Assembly (NCBI GenBank): GCA_910595825.1
Contig: OU343161.1
Coordinates: 204,173,336-204,237,335, forward strand
DNA: 64,000 bases
Origin: Philhelius pedissequus
Taxonomy: Eukaryota > Arthropoda > Insecta > Diptera > Syrphidae
Direction: 5' to 3'
The translations under genes were made by a program, and so were the position numbers. Positions within the stretch are counted from its first letter, which is position 1, and each line of letters opens with the position of its first letter. The notes beneath the pieces are model-generated. The model was not told the origin of the DNA, searched no databases, and saw only the letters and a program-made list of their open reading frames with translations. Shown here piece after piece: positions 12,276-25,139 of the stretch.

Positions 12276-13873
12276 TTGAGTTTCATTTTCTTACTAAATG
12301 ACTTAGTTTTCCGAAAGGCTGATACTTAAAAATGTATTTGTATGAACAAGACTCCTTTTCAGGAATATTTAAATGATTGCAAAAACTGACTTCAAAAAAT
12401 CCATTCTATAAAAAAAAAAATACTCTACACTTGAATTAAAGAAACAAGTGTACCAATTTAGCAATTTCTTTTTCATTCTATTTTATCTGACCAAAAACAA
12501 AACAAAGTTGTAACACTGTTATTATGTCCCATGCATAAATTGAGAATGAAACACGCACCCACACTAAACTCGTCACGAGTTCCAATTCCATTTTTGTTTT
12601 ATGTATTTGGTTTGATTTGATGAAAATTTTCAATATGTAGGTAGGTACTTTGTTTGAAAAATTAAAAAAAAAAAAAAAAAAAAAACATTTCACAAATATA
12701 TAAATTGTGTCCTTGTCTTGGCCTCTATTAAAGTCATATCATAACATTAATTTATAATTTTGTTTTATTTCGAGCATTTTGTTATTGAAAACTTTCTCTG
12801 GAATTTAGAAGTAACAACTCCAAAATAAACCTTTGTTCCATTTTTTGTACTTTACCCAAATGTGTATGTATGTTTGTATTCTGTAGCTATAGATACCCTA
12901 TTTTCTTTGTCAAAGAATATATTCACTAAAATATGTTAGCCTTCTTTTCTGTTACAATAACTGATTTTTTTTGTTAAATAAAAAAAAAATTGTATAAATG
13001 ATAAATCTAAAATATTGTATTCTTACATATTGACAGCCATTTTTGAGCAGGTATGTTGATAGAATGATGATTTACTATTGCACTTTTATGATGTAAGGAT
13101 TAATTTTGTTGGTTTTAATTTTTGATAATGTACTATGATTGATTGTATTCCATTTATTTATGTAAAATCTATTTTGTACTTAAAATCACAATTTAACGCG
13201 GGTAAAAAGGAGAACATTAGAATAAGCTTGAAGATATCATTTCTCAGCAGCCAGCCATGTTAATGTTTCTTTATTTGTGTATTTTATTTGCTTAATATGT
13301 ATACATGTAGGTACAAAACTAAATTTAAAAAGTATAAATGTATAAAAACGATTTTTCTTTTTGATTACGATTACTTTTTCTTAAGTGAATTTGTTTTCTA
13401 TATCACAACACTTTTCCTATTTAGGAAATAAAAATAAAATTAAAAATCAAATACACAGAACCTTTCTTAATTGTTGTCAAACATTAACTGTGAAAAAAAA
13501 TCGAAAATCGAATGACATGAAAACATAGTGCATAGCGCGAACGCGAAGGAATAGAAGAATAAAAAAATGTATATGCATGTGTGTGTGTTTATCAAGAGTG
13601 AGCAAGTGTAAACACACTGACGATGGGACATGGGAGGGTTAATCATATCTAGAGTTGCCGCTGTCTTATATTTCGATTATTCGTAGTTATTTCGTACATA
13701 CTACCTATTACTCTTATTAATAAGATGACACGAAATTTAAATTACAAGCTAATGTCACAGATCAGATGTATATGAGCATAAGGGCCAATTTTGTAAGAGA
13801 CAGTTCAGCAGTCAGTTAGTACATATTCTCCAGATAGAGCAAAAATCAGTTTGTCAAAAGTCAGATTCACCTT
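12276..13873. other. no gene seen
   Basis: AT-rich sequence. A long A-run lies near 12663-12686 and a short TG-rich simple repeat near 13570-13590. Open frames are short. Confidence 0.5.
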
Positions 13874-14135
13874 ATGGTGTTTTCGTTTGCTAAATTTATA
13901 ATTTTGATCTATAAATTGATTTTTTTTCGTAACGATAGTATTGGTGTACATTTGTGTCTATGAACCAGCTATCGGTATCAGCTTTCTTGTCAAACTGATG
14001 GCTGTCAATTATAATGCATAGTGGTGTTGGTAAAAGAGGGGTAGATCTGCCGAAAAATCCAGATCTGCAAAATTGATTTAAAATTTGGCCAATCGAAGGC
14101 AAATATTGTCAACCTCGGTTTTTTGACAGATCATA
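13874..14135. mobile_element. inverted-repeat element, family B, copy 1 (partial)
   Basis: The left end TGGTGTTTTCGTTTGCTAAA is followed by ATCTATAAATTGATTTTTTT, TATGAACCAGCTATCGG, TAAAAGAGGGGTAGAT and CCGAAAAATCCAGATC. The same ordered blocks appear at 42050-42534 and 58860-59365. The right end is missing or decayed here. It is non-coding. Confidence 0.75.
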
Positions 14136-14894
14136 ATAATAAACTGTAACGTCAAGATATATTATGAAGTCATTTTATATAGGCTAGCGGTCTCACTCTG
14201 TACTCATAAGTATGTATTTGTTAACGGCAGATTCTATCTTCTGTCGTCTCTGCCGTCTTTATTATTTTGTTCCTTTTCCTCTGCATCTATCCATAATCTT
14301 CTAGGTTAAGTTTAATTCATTCCCCAGAAAAACTATGGTCATTTTGAGTTGACGCATTCACTTACTTTCATAATCTTGAAATTTATGTTCACAATTAATT
14401 TGTAATACAAAAAATGCAAATAATAACAATTTAAAACTAGTGTAGACTGGCCACTTCTAAGTCGGCAAACTATTATTAAATTAAAAAAAAGTAATTTGTA
14501 AAATTTTAAGAAATCAATGTAATAAATCTATTATCTATGGAATAAAGTTACCTGTTCATTTTAGAACGGAATAAGAATTTATGCTGAGGAATAAGATAAA
14601 TAGATGTCAAAAACATTTTGAAAAATGATTGCTACAAAAATTAATTTCTATGAATACTTCGATAGTCGAAATAAAAGTAGCGTTCAAATTAAATTATTCT
14701 ATAGATTGTTTTCTCAGGATTGAAAAATTCAATGTTGTATCCGGTATAAGTTTATTCCTCTAGCAATTCACTGCCTCTTTATCTAGAGATTGAAAAATCG
14801 CCTCCAAGTGTAATTACTTGAACTATGTATAAGTATATAAATTATATATTATAAATTGTTCATATCGCTCATTTTGCTACAAGAACGTCATTAC
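14136..14894. other. no gene seen
   Basis: AT-rich, with nothing I can support. Confidence 0.5.
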
Positions 14895-15115
14895 TTAAAA
14901 TTTTATGTTTCGAAACAGGTATCTAAATGCGATTAAAAATTTCGTATTCATGGAAAAACGCCTTAAGACTGTAAAGGTAGAGACGGTGCAGGTAGGTATG
15001 TGAAGTTGAAATGAGATATCGATGTTTGATGTTCTACAAAAATAAGAACTGTTTCTCCAAAAATGTGTGCTTAGCTCAGAATCCATGTTTTTGAGTAGGT
15101 ATGTAAATGTTCGGT
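14895..15115 (-). repeat. dispersed repeat family V, copy 2
   Basis: On the minus strand this matches 2235-2420, including ATTCTGAGCTAAG, TTTTTGTAGAACATCA and CATCGATATCTCATTTC. An 76-codon minus-strand frame runs through it, but the other copy is not open in the same frame, so it is unlikely to encode a protein. Confidence 0.5.
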
Positions 15116-17136
15116 CTTGCAGCAAACGACCGATAGAGGAAAAAAAGAAATCTCATTTATTGTTATTTCTATTCTTCTTAGGTATGTAGCTACCTTAGTA
15201 TCAAATAAATACACGCATATACTATGCTCCTTAAAAGGATCTTTTTAAGGGGTACCTACATATAACTTTTTGTATGTTAACAAAAATTCTTGCAATTTGT
15301 TTATAGATATTATAGTGTTGAGGCCAAATTTAATATAACTAGGTACATTCGAAAAAGTATAAGGATTGTTAAAACATATAGTCCTCAGACACAAATTCAG
15401 AAACTCTGGGATTATTAAAAAGTTAAGAAAGTAAAAGATTCTCTTAATACTAACTATCATAAATTTAACTTTCGTTTTAAGGTGCAGAATTGAATTTTGT
15501 TCATATTTATGTGAGCTATAAACACTTGCACATTTTAATATTTATTAAACGAATCGGGTACCATGTTAAAATAAATTTTATGATTGTAGAAAACCGACAA
15601 AACATTTGGGTTTTCCTTGATAATCTGTTTCACGAAAAAGGTATTTCATTTTTAATCTGCTTATTTTATTCACAAATAATAAAAATACTGCAACATATGT
15701 AGGAACATATTATCTTGGTAATAAACACACATGCGTCGAAATAAATCGCCATAAGGTCTGAAAATATCCAAATCCAAATGAAGAATTTACGATCATTAAA
15801 TGTTTTTTCTTTTGCCATATGTGGGGCTTCCCAGACGATTTTTAGTAGTTTTTTTTTATTAATGAATCCTTCATATACCTACGTAATGTGTGTACATTAC
15901 TAGAAATATAAAAGTGTAGGTTTTTTCATTATCATCACTAATCACATCAACATGACTTTTTCGAATTAAATTCATTTTTTTGGTAGCAATTGTTTTTTGT
16001 TGATTATGAACCTTCAAGTTCTTATCATTACTAGTTGGTAATGAAGTCACAAAAAATATGTATTGTTTATAACATATTTTCGTACACTTTCATGTATACA
16101 CAAAAAAAAAGTTGGCCTTCTCGAGTAGGCGCTCTCGAAAAAAGGTACATATTTTAGAAAACTAAATTTTATTAAAAAATACCAAACACACTGTGCAACC
16201 ACGTCAATTTGTTATCAAACCGAGTGCGTCATACTCCAGAGAATGTCTTTGTCTGTCTTGTCAATGAACGTCCTGAGTAACCTGTTAAGGTGGTTTCATC
16301 ATACGAAAGTGAATTGCATCAAGTTATCAATTGAAATACATACTGCTATATTACATTGGGCATTTCAATAGTCTTCCTTGGTTTTCAAATTTTAAATTTT
16401 TTGGTGTGTACAATTATATCGGAATCTCGATTGAGATCAAAGGTTTTTTAATTATATACTCGTATATTATTTGTGTAGAAACTGAGACCATATCGCGCAA
16501 GACAAAAGCGATCGCTCGATTAATTGACTATCAAAACGACTATCAAAAAATTGACGATTCCCTAACACCTAACCCGAATCCACCCCTGCTGTTTTTGGCC
16601 AAAGAAAGGCAGATTCCAAATTTGCAACTGTAAGGAACTAAGATAGTGTTGCTAATTAATATTTACCTGACTTTAGAATCTTACTAGAAGCCTAAGCTTC
16701 CTGGATTTTGGTCTTAAAATTTTGTGAATTTAATAAAAGAACAAATATCAAAAAAAACTATAGGAGGATTTTTCATTTGCATTACTATATAAAATAAGTA
16801 AATAATGAAAGATTTCATTTACCAAAACAAAATAAAGAAATAAAGTAAAGCCAATTTTAAATAGTTTTAGCAAAAATATTGGACTGATAAAAAAAATTGT
16901 CATAAAAAACTTGTTTGGAATAATCAAGAAATAAAATGAGAATATTTTTACTTAATGTGTTTGACCTCTGATTGAGTGTGGGTCAAAATATTAATAATGT
17001 TATCATAATAATTTTTATGATATATAAAGCAATTGGGAGTGGCAAAAAACACTGTATAGTTGATAAATAAGATACGAAATTTGTAAATTACAATTCGCTA
17101 TTAAGGAATAGCGAAGTATCATAGGTAGCATCTTTT
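15116..17136. other. no recognised gene
   Basis: About 2 kb of AT-rich DNA. A 100-codon plus-strand frame (16331-16633) has no recognisable motif, is rich in aromatic and isoleucine residues as expected from AT-rich DNA, and lacks splice or promoter support. Confidence 0.45.
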
Positions 17137-17345
17137 TATATTCGCCCATGTTCTGAATTCCACTATTTGTGATTGCATACGGCGAAAGTGAATTGGGTGA
17201 TCCACAATTCGATCGAAATTGTTACTTTGAATTGGAACTCGAAAATGAAATTCAATGTTCTCAATTTCGATTTATTCCATTTTCCGGGCGGATTCAAATC
17301 ACTTTGTTTATGTTCCGTGAATTGCTTGTGAAAATAGTGTAATTA
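17137..17345. mobile_element. MITE family C, partial copy
   Basis: It begins ATTCGCCCATGTTCTGAATT, matching the ends of the better-defined element at 36670-37011, and continues with the same style of GAATT/AATTC-rich interior. The right end is not clear. Confidence 0.45.
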
Positions 17346-17503
17346 AAGTTAGCTGTGTGTTTCCAGTATTTCTTGGTGTAAAATGTAAGAACAAATACAT
17401 ATGTTTTTACGGTTTACGCCAACAGAATATTCCATTTTCCGTACTTTGAAAAAAAAAATCTTTTTGAATCTTGTTGTTTTGTTTCAGTAATCTACGTGAC
17501 AGA

Positions 17504-17975
17504 CTGTTAAGACTTTGCTGGTTCCCAGTATACTGCGGCATACCAGGTAGCGCAAATGCCGATGATTTAACTTGACGTTAATCAAGCAGAGCTGGTCAAT
17601 ATCCCACCCTGTTATAATAAACAGAAAATTTCTGACAGGATTCTAAATAAATCCAAAGAAAGTTGAAGCCTACTTAACACTTATGATATTACCACCAAAA
17701 TATGGCCATGCCTTAACAAGCAGAGGACAGATAAAATTATGCTACTCAACAAGAGATCCCTTCGCTCTCTTGTAAGCATAATCACCGGACATAATTTACC
17801 GGGATATCATAAATTCAAAATGAAACTCCGTATAGAAGACCTATGCAGGGGATGTTGTGACGAAGGGGTGCATGAGGACACCTCACAATTTTGCTGCCAT
17901 TGCCCTGCAATCTTTAATCATTTAAGAATTAATCCAGGAATTAACATATTAAACTTTGTTAATGCCTTTAAATGA
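17504..17975 (+). pseudogene. LINE 3' fragment: RNase H end and C-terminal Cys-rich domain
   Basis: The first block encodes LLRLCWFPVYCGIPGSANAD followed by DLT. This matches the W-x-P-G-H-x-G-I-x-G-N-x-x-AD-x-L motif at the end of the RNase H domain in I-group LINEs, with the H and N positions changed. After frame breaks, a second block (about 17708-17975) gives WPCLNKQRTDKIMLLN, SIITGHNLPGYHKF and CRGCCDEGVHEDTSQFCCHC. This is the C-terminal TGH and cysteine/histidine region of the same proteins. It is a 5'-truncated, inactive copy. Confidence 0.8.
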
Positions 17976-19006
17976 CTGATTTAGAGAACACAGGATTTTA
18001 TCGGATAAGAGTGATTACACTCTCGGGTAACACAATTGATCTACATTGACCTACATTGATTCAAGTGTGACGATAACGTTATAAATTGTCAGCCCAATTA
18101 CCTAAACTATTCTCGTGACCCACTTTGGCACAATTTCGATTACAAACCATTTAAAATTTCGGCCTTGATTTTTCAAGCTGTGGGCCTTGCCTAAATTATT
18201 GGCAACTGATATTCGATATCTTCCTTCAGCTAAGAATCGATGTGTGCGGCACTTTTTTATTTGAAGGCATGGATGATGGTTTAGCAAGTCATATTTTCCT
18301 TAAAACATATTAACGCCTAGAAGTTATATTATATGCTTTCTTTTAAGAGTTTATCTCGATGTCTCGACCCTGGATACAAAAGTAATAATAATTAAAGATA
18401 AGAATTAAAGATGTACCACCCTTATTACCAGTGTCAATTATTGTCTCTACGATAGTTGACGTTTATCCAGAAAATTATTGAAATGGTATTACAGTTGTCA
18501 AGAATCGACATTTTTGATAGGCAATTATAGTGAATGATTTTCAGACTTGAGTTAAAATTGTGAATGGGTCTCTTGGATGTCAAAATGATTGTAGGGTTTC
18601 TATTTTACGGATCACACAAGCTTTTAAGTACATAAGAATGTCTACAATAGAATTGTTTTTTTTTTTTTCAAAAATAATTTGGCTTTCGAAATAAGCCTTC
18701 CTTAATATACTCGTCGATATAGAAGACAAATTAAAACCAATTAAAAGGCACCAATACATCCCGAATATTCTTACACGCGGTCTCATTAGCGATAAATTTA
18801 AAAGCAAATGCAATAGCAATAGCGGAAAGCAGATAGCATACTGTCGAATGCAACTGGTGCTGGTAGAAACAACATTAACAAATGAGATTTGGAAACGCTA
18901 AAACAAAATGAGAGTTCTTCTTGCGATAAAGCAAGTGATGAACAGTAAGTGATGATAGCATACCTTTCGCATGCTATGAAAATATATGTAGCTACGTGTT
19001 TTATGA
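17976..19006. other. no gene seen
   Basis: The first 150 bases may be the 3' tail of the LINE fragment just upstream. The remainder is AT-rich with no supported feature. Confidence 0.45.
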
Positions 19007-19306
19007 CCTTTAGTCCAAAATGCGTTTCGCCCGGGCACGATAGTTGGGCTTATAAGTTAGATGCTATCGTACCCTTCTAAGACGAAATATTTTGTGGTCG
19101 ATGATTACCGACTCTAATAAAATTTCTAGGTGCATGAGTTTAACAAAAATTCCTCTAGAAAAATATAATTTGCAGTGTATATGCTGTAAAATTTATTAGA
19201 GTCGGTAATTATCGACCAAAAAATATTGCGTCTTAGAAGGGTACGATAGCATTTAACTGATGAGCCCAACTATCGTGCCCGGGCGAAACGCATTTTGGAC
19301 TAAAGG
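19007..19306. mobile_element. foldback element, family D, copy 1
   Basis: The arm at 19007-19128 is the near-complete inverted complement of 19191-19306. It starts CCTTTAGTCCAAAATGCG and includes GCCCGGGCACGATAGTTGG and GCTATCGTACCCTTCTAAGA. A loop of about 60 bp separates the arms, so the strand could fold into a hairpin over 110 bp long. The right flank continues with a unit (about 19307-19400) that recurs in copy 2 at 29340-29805. No coding content. Confidence 0.85.
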
Positions 19307-19445
19307 TTCAATTTGGCTGTAATCCACAAAGTCCACAGACAAAACAAAAATAATATTTTACATTCTGTTTGCGTTTTCTTCAACGATTTCGGTCTCCATT
19401 TGCGATACTGAAAGCATGCTTTAAGGCTTGCTCTAGATTCATCGC

Positions 19446-21216
19446 TAAAGGTGGGCACAAACGGCGAACATGCTCGCCGAGCATGCTTGCGCTCGCTGTT
19501 TTTTCTCGTCTATGGGCTGGTTCGCGAGCCGCTCGCTGTTGGCGAAACATTTCGATTTTGTCGTGCTCGTTGACTTCGATGTTCGATGTCGTGTATGGCA
19601 ATGTTCGCGAGCAAAGCGAAGAGTTTATATGGGATTAAAAAACTGAAAACTACGAAAATAAGGGTGGGAAAAATAAATCATAGCAAATGGCACATGTTAA
19701 TGATTTGAAGAATCAGCACTAAATGAATGTTCGGCAAATTTGTTGGGGCGACTTTCCATTAGGGAAGCACGCCTAGAAATTGAATTTTGTTTACAGTGAT
19801 CTAGGGGTCTCTATAGGACAGCTGTAAAATATTAAGGTGAGGAAACACTGTTAAATATGATTAAAAAATGTTTTAATTTTCAATTTTGGCGTTTTTAGTA
19901 CAACACTTTTGTTCAATTTGTCTTTAAATTAGACGGTATTTCAACACACGGATACTTATATTCAGTAGATTTATTATTAAAGATAATAATGGTCATGGTT
20001 CAATACACGATGAAGGCATAAGAAGTTTTTCAATTAAAATGAAAAAGTAGACCAGCACCACTAGAGCAAAGGAGTCTGATGATCGACCTTGGCAAGTCGT
20101 GAAATAGCTATAATTCCAGCCAAATTAGTTGAGAGAAAAAAAAACTTGCTGGTAGCACACTAAGTTGTTGTTGGGCATTCAAAGTCATCTAATGATACGA
20201 AAAATGGCTTTAAAAAGCAAGTATGTAATCATACAAAAACTGAATATGATAATAATTAAAGCAGTTTTAATATGAAAATATTTTTAACATATTTTTAAAG
20301 TTTGCAATATTAATACACAATATACAAATTTGGCGGCAGCGAAAATCTGTTTTGACAGTTCTTGTTAATACTTCCCTCAAGTAGTGTTCTGATAAGTTTT
20401 TTTTTTGTACCTAGGTACTTTTTTTGGGGAAAATTTTAATGGAAACATTTTTTGGATTAAAAGTACAAGTGTAGTTTTTTTCAATAATAAAACTTACGTG
20501 AAAATATTTAACTAAATGAAATATCATATTTTTCGAAAAGGAGTTATGCATCACTTTTAAAATACATACGTACCTACCTATTTACTCTCAGTAAAAACCA
20601 ATTGCAAATAAAAAAAAAAAACATTATACAAAACGTATGTACATATAGATAAAAACCTACTTGTGTGAAGTTTTTCTGAAATTAAGTTTACAGCGTACAA
20701 AAAGCTCGGCGGGTAAGGAGGGCATGCTGCCCCACTGCAACCTCCCAGCATGGGCCAATTATAGGATTTGGGTTGGAGTCAAGGTTGGGTGTATGTAATG
20801 TTTTTTTAGGATTTGACATGAAACGAAACAACAATAGTACATAGTTTGAAATCAATTTATATTATCCCAAAAAAAATGCACATATCACAACAGTTACCAT
20901 ACCGAAGTTTCATACAATCATCTGTGGATTGGTAAACAACTGTCAACACACAAAAAAAAGTTGTTGGTAGTCATCATTTGCATACATTTTGTATGAAAAA
21001 TGGAAACTTTTAAAATTAATTAAAAATAGAAATAAACGTTTCATCACATTAAAATTGCTATATTTATTGTTTTTAAGCATAAATCTACCGAATAAAAGTA
21101 TCCGCGTGTTAAAATTCGTGCTCCCCTAAAGGAAAGTTCAGCCAATGTGTTCGCCGTTTATGGGCTAACGCAACCGAGCATGCTCGGTGAGCAGTTCGTC
21201 GTTTGTGCCTAGCTTA
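19446..21216. mobile_element. 1.8-kb inverted-repeat element, family W
   Basis: The left end TAAAGGTGGGCACAAACGGC is mirrored by a right end whose complement is TAAGCTAGGCACAAACGACG. The similarity continues through GAAC-x-GCTC-x-CCGAGCATGC, about 45 bp in all. The AGGTGGGCAC-like terminus recalls hAT elements, but no 8-bp target duplication is visible. The left part is unusually GC-rich for this window. The interior contains a piece of family E at about 20075 and no transposase. It may be two unrelated ends, though their orientation is correct. Confidence 0.6.
20075..20165 (-). repeat. family E fragment inside family W
   Basis: The minus strand matches 37995-38075 for about 70 bases, including TTTGGCTGGAATTATAGC and ACTTGCCAAGGTCGAT. 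The long inverted arms of the full family E element are not present here. Confidence 0.6.
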
Positions 21217-21815
21217 ATGGAAACCACATGTAAAGCTTGCAGCTGTTTTAAAAAGATTCCTTACGCAAGGAAGCTACCATTTGAGTGTTAGCAACGATTT
21301 GAACATTGGCGCAACCAACTGTGTCAGTTGTTTAAAAGAAGTGCAGAGATAAATTTGAACTAAATAGATTAAATTCGACTAATAAGACCGCCGCAATCTC
21401 TGCCCATTTCCTACTTATGACCAGCTTTGAGCAATTCCTTTTGCATCAAACCGACTAATCTGTTGAGGTATTTTTTGTTGCTTACTACTTTAGTACTAAT
21501 GTTTAAAAACAATTGTTTATAAAAAAAACGTATTTAGTGCTAAATGCATTTTTAACAAAATCGGGAAAAGATTTCCTCCTCCCCAATTCTCACTACAAAT
21601 GATAAGATTGTTCTGAAATGTCAATCTAAATAAGCACTATTCACAGTAGTATTTTGATTGTTGTTCAAAAAAAATGTATATTTTTATTCATAATATCGAT
21701 TATTCAAATGATTAACAAATCTTATAAATCGTGAACTAGTTTATCTTTGACAACGTAATAGGGATGTAGTGTACGTATGTAGTTGAAAGGATTACAGTTG
21801 AAAAATAAAGCTTTA

Positions 21816-22367
21816 GGCCGTGTGTGAATTGCGCTAAAATGTTGGTTAAATATTCTACCTTGGTTAAATTTTGAAGTTTGGTTTGTGGTGGGATCAAATT
21901 TAGCTTTTTGCTGTGTGAATTGCGTTAAAAGGGATTTATTAAAACACTATTTTGGCTAAAATTCCTTCAAGATTTAAGAAATTTCCCTAAAAACATTTTT
22001 TTTTGTTGTTTAAGTTAGTTCATTTCTTTCCCAAAATCCGACTTAGAAGATATAAAGTTAATAATTTGGCACGAAAAAAGTAACGAATTCTCAGTTTTAC
22101 TAATATGTTTCGGTTTTACATCGTTCCTTTAATATTTTATTTATTATATGGTTTCCCAGTAGATCTGAACTTTTTGGAATTCATCTTTCTTTTCGGTTAT
22201 CGTTTACAGTTTCAAATTACTCTATCTTGCGAAACGTTAAATTTTAACACAAATTTAGCCTGCTCCCAGCTGCCTACATTTTAACCCATTTTATTCACCA
22301 CGCTAGTGTCAAATTTTAACCAAGTTACAAAATTTAACCAACATTTTAACGCAATTCACACACGGCC
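21816..22367. mobile_element. 552-bp TTA-flanked MITE, family F
   Basis: The terminal inverted repeats read GGCCGTGTGTGAATTGCG and continue through TTAAAATGTTGGTTAAAT. The flanking TTA at 21813-21815 and 22368-22370 is a perfect 3-bp duplication. GGCC-starting ends with TTA duplications are typical of PIF/Harbinger (Tourist-like) elements. The interior also carries a half-inverted GTGTGAATTGCGTTAAAA block near 21915. There is no coding region, so it is non-autonomous. Confidence 0.85.
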
Positions 22368-22370
22368 TTA

Positions 22371-25110
22371 AGGGGATTTTGATAAAACTTAATAAAAGCG
22401 GTGTAATTAAGGAAAAAAATGTCCAACATTGGTAAGCATTTGAAAAATATTACGTTCGAAACTGTTTTCAAATATAAATTTTGAAAACTCTTGACGAAGC
22501 TGTGGGTTTGTACTCATTTTATTCTCTCTGGGGTCAAAAAAAAACTTGCCCCTAACATGCATACATATTTATTCCTAGGGGGTTTGACATAAATGTGTTT
22601 CAAAATTCAAGGAAACAAGTAATACACATGTACGTCGCCATTAATTCAGTACACAATGAAAATCGTCAGAATGTACAGCAATCTCCTCTGCTAGACAATT
22701 TTTCCAATCATGTACAGACATGTTCATATCATTATGTAATGAAATTACATGTACTACTAACCAATAGGTATGTATGTATTTAAATGAAAATGTGTTCAAA
22801 ATAATATAATTCATTATAAAAAGGTCAGATTAAATTGAAATTCACGTTTGTAAGATGGAAAAACATTTAAATTAGAAAAAAATCACTGTTTAGAATTTTT
22901 TATTAACATATAAAATTTGTTTACTATTTACTGTTCCAGACCACATGAATAATTTTAAGTAGGTACTTATGACCAAAAAAAGAACTTAAATTTACATATT
23001 TTTAAATAAACAATGTACATACATAAGTGTGTGCCATATGTTCATATAGTACATATGTAAGTACATGCATATATGGTATTTTCAGAAAAATAAGAACTTA
23101 TTAAATTAAAAGCAATATTTATGGAATTGCTTACTGACAACTCATTCAATAGCGTTGACCTTGAAACAAAAATGTTCAGACTCATTATTTTCGAGAAAAG
23201 TCTATTAGATTACTATGAATTAGCAACGATAACAATAAATAGGATTGGCAAAGTTCCATTTGGTAGACGTTGTTGATAACCTGCTAAATCAATGCCAATA
23301 AGAATCTGAAAAAAAAAGATAATTTATGTCATCGAAATCTCCCAACAAAACGCAAGTTCTGCAGAAAAAGGTATCACTTTTTCCAATTAGGCATCTCAAC
23401 TCGTATTTTCCGAGAGCAGTTTTTAATTAGGAACTTTGGATTATTTTTCTTTAGCAAATAGCAAATTAAAATCATAGACGGAAAGAAGTGACGTAAGCTT
23501 ATCACGCACGAACTTGTTAAAACATCAGATTCACGATTCAACATGGAAAAATCTCTACAAAACTCTCTCCATCAACTAGCCATGAACGTGAAAACATTCC
23601 CTGCGTAATTAATTTTTGTCTGCATGCTTTGATTACAAATAAACGTTTATTATAGCTCACAACCGGGGTGAATATTTTGAAGAAGAAAAATGTAATTCAA
23701 AATTCTTACCCGGATGCTTCTGCGATGATTCTCAGTTTTTGGTTTTTATAATTTAGTCAGCTCACACGAAAAATTTTAACACGATTTGAACAAGAACTGC
23801 GACATGTACCTTTTTCTTTGGATTTGGTTTGGCAGGTTCAAATAGCGAAGTTGGTAGCGGTTGAAAAATATATTATCCGGGGCTTAGTGCTTGGTTACAT
23901 GAGCGCAAAAAACAATCAGCTTTATGGATACATATCTGGTTTTCAATTGATAGAAGAATTTAAATATTTTTTGTATGCAAATCTACCAAACCACGGATTT
24001 TGAGAATTAAATCCTTTCACCTTGTAAATACATTGGCTTCTGGCTTCCGCCAAGAACGGACGGGATTTTACTCCCTCGTCTCGTTAGCGAAAAAGTAACT
24101 GTGTTATATATAATTTATAGTCGTGTGAAAAGGAGATATACCGAAACAATATTTCGATAAATATTATTCCGGTATAGTGCGCCGTTTGTTTTTGTAATTT
24201 GCCTGTTGCCGATTGTTTTGAACTGAGAGAGTGAATGCATGATGGCTGAAACGATAAATGTTTTTGGTTTCAACCAGAAGTAACTATTCTGCTGGAAATG
24301 ATTAAAGATCATAACGTGAAAATCTATTCAAAATAGTATCCAATGAGTTGTAGGTCAGAAACAATTTTAAATCATCGTTCATTTTCACTTCAACATTTTT
24401 TTTTTAATTTTTGACAATTGATTTTGTCCCACAAAAGCCCCACACCGGCATACATGGTCTGTAAGTGTTCATACAGAATCGGATTGCTTTGCCGGTAAGG
24501 TGTTTCCATACTGGCGTGTAATAGGGGTAATAAGTAACAAAATAAGGGTGAACCGTGTTGAAATCATGAAACAAATATAAGGTGTCCATTTCGTCCTATT
24601 AAAATCCGAAGAGGAAGTCAATCCGTAACAGTCATATGTTTCACACAATCATCACTCCTTAACCACAAATGGATGATGCTGTACCGTAACGGAAGAATCC
24701 TCAGTATGCACAACGTCTGCACATAGCAGTCCCTAATTGGCCAGTCCCAGGATTGGCATATAACTCAAACTAGCATATCATCACAAATCGTACACTAATG
24801 GACGATGATGTACAGTAACAAAGAATCCCTAGGATCCGCGCATTAGCCGCCTATTACCGAAAAATGGAATTACCCTTTAATCAACTACTGTTCGTAACAG
24901 TTACCTAGAACCACATGGAAGCAAGCGTCAGAGGAGCAAACAGTCTCAACATTCCACATATTATTTCACATTAAGCAGAAAGGACTCCTCCTCATCAACG
25001 TACTCTACAATTCAATAGGGGTATTCACGATCCGGTGTATCTGGTCTTGTATCATTGTAAAAGTGTAAAAGTATAGCATTTTTTTGCACTACAACAACAA
25101 AATATACTGA
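22371..25110. other. no recognised gene
   Basis: Mostly AT-rich non-coding DNA. At 24650-24870 two diverged direct copies of about 120 bp share CAAATGGATGATGCTGTAC-like and GTAACGGAAGAATCC-like blocks. The motif AGTGCTTGGTTACATGAGCG near 23887 recurs as AGTGCCTGGTTACACGAGCG near 47690 and may be the end of an unidentified repeat. Confidence 0.45.
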
Positions 25111-25118
25111 ATGTCAAA

Positions 25119-25133
25119 ATCTTACACTTTTAC
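25119..25133. repeat. target site duplication of RTE copy 1 (3' side)
   Basis: ATCTTACACTTTTAC is repeated exactly at 28784-28798 on the far side of the retrotransposon. Confidence 0.85.
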
Positions 25134-25139
25134 TTACTT

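Noticed and set aside
16331..16633. 100-codon plus-strand open frame
   Set aside because: Composition is what AT-rich DNA gives by chance, and there are no motifs, splice sites or homologous copies.
19369..19638. Overlapping open frames on both strands in a GC-rich stretch
   Set aside because: They follow from repeated GCTCGC-like words near the end of the family W element. Neither frame has a motif.
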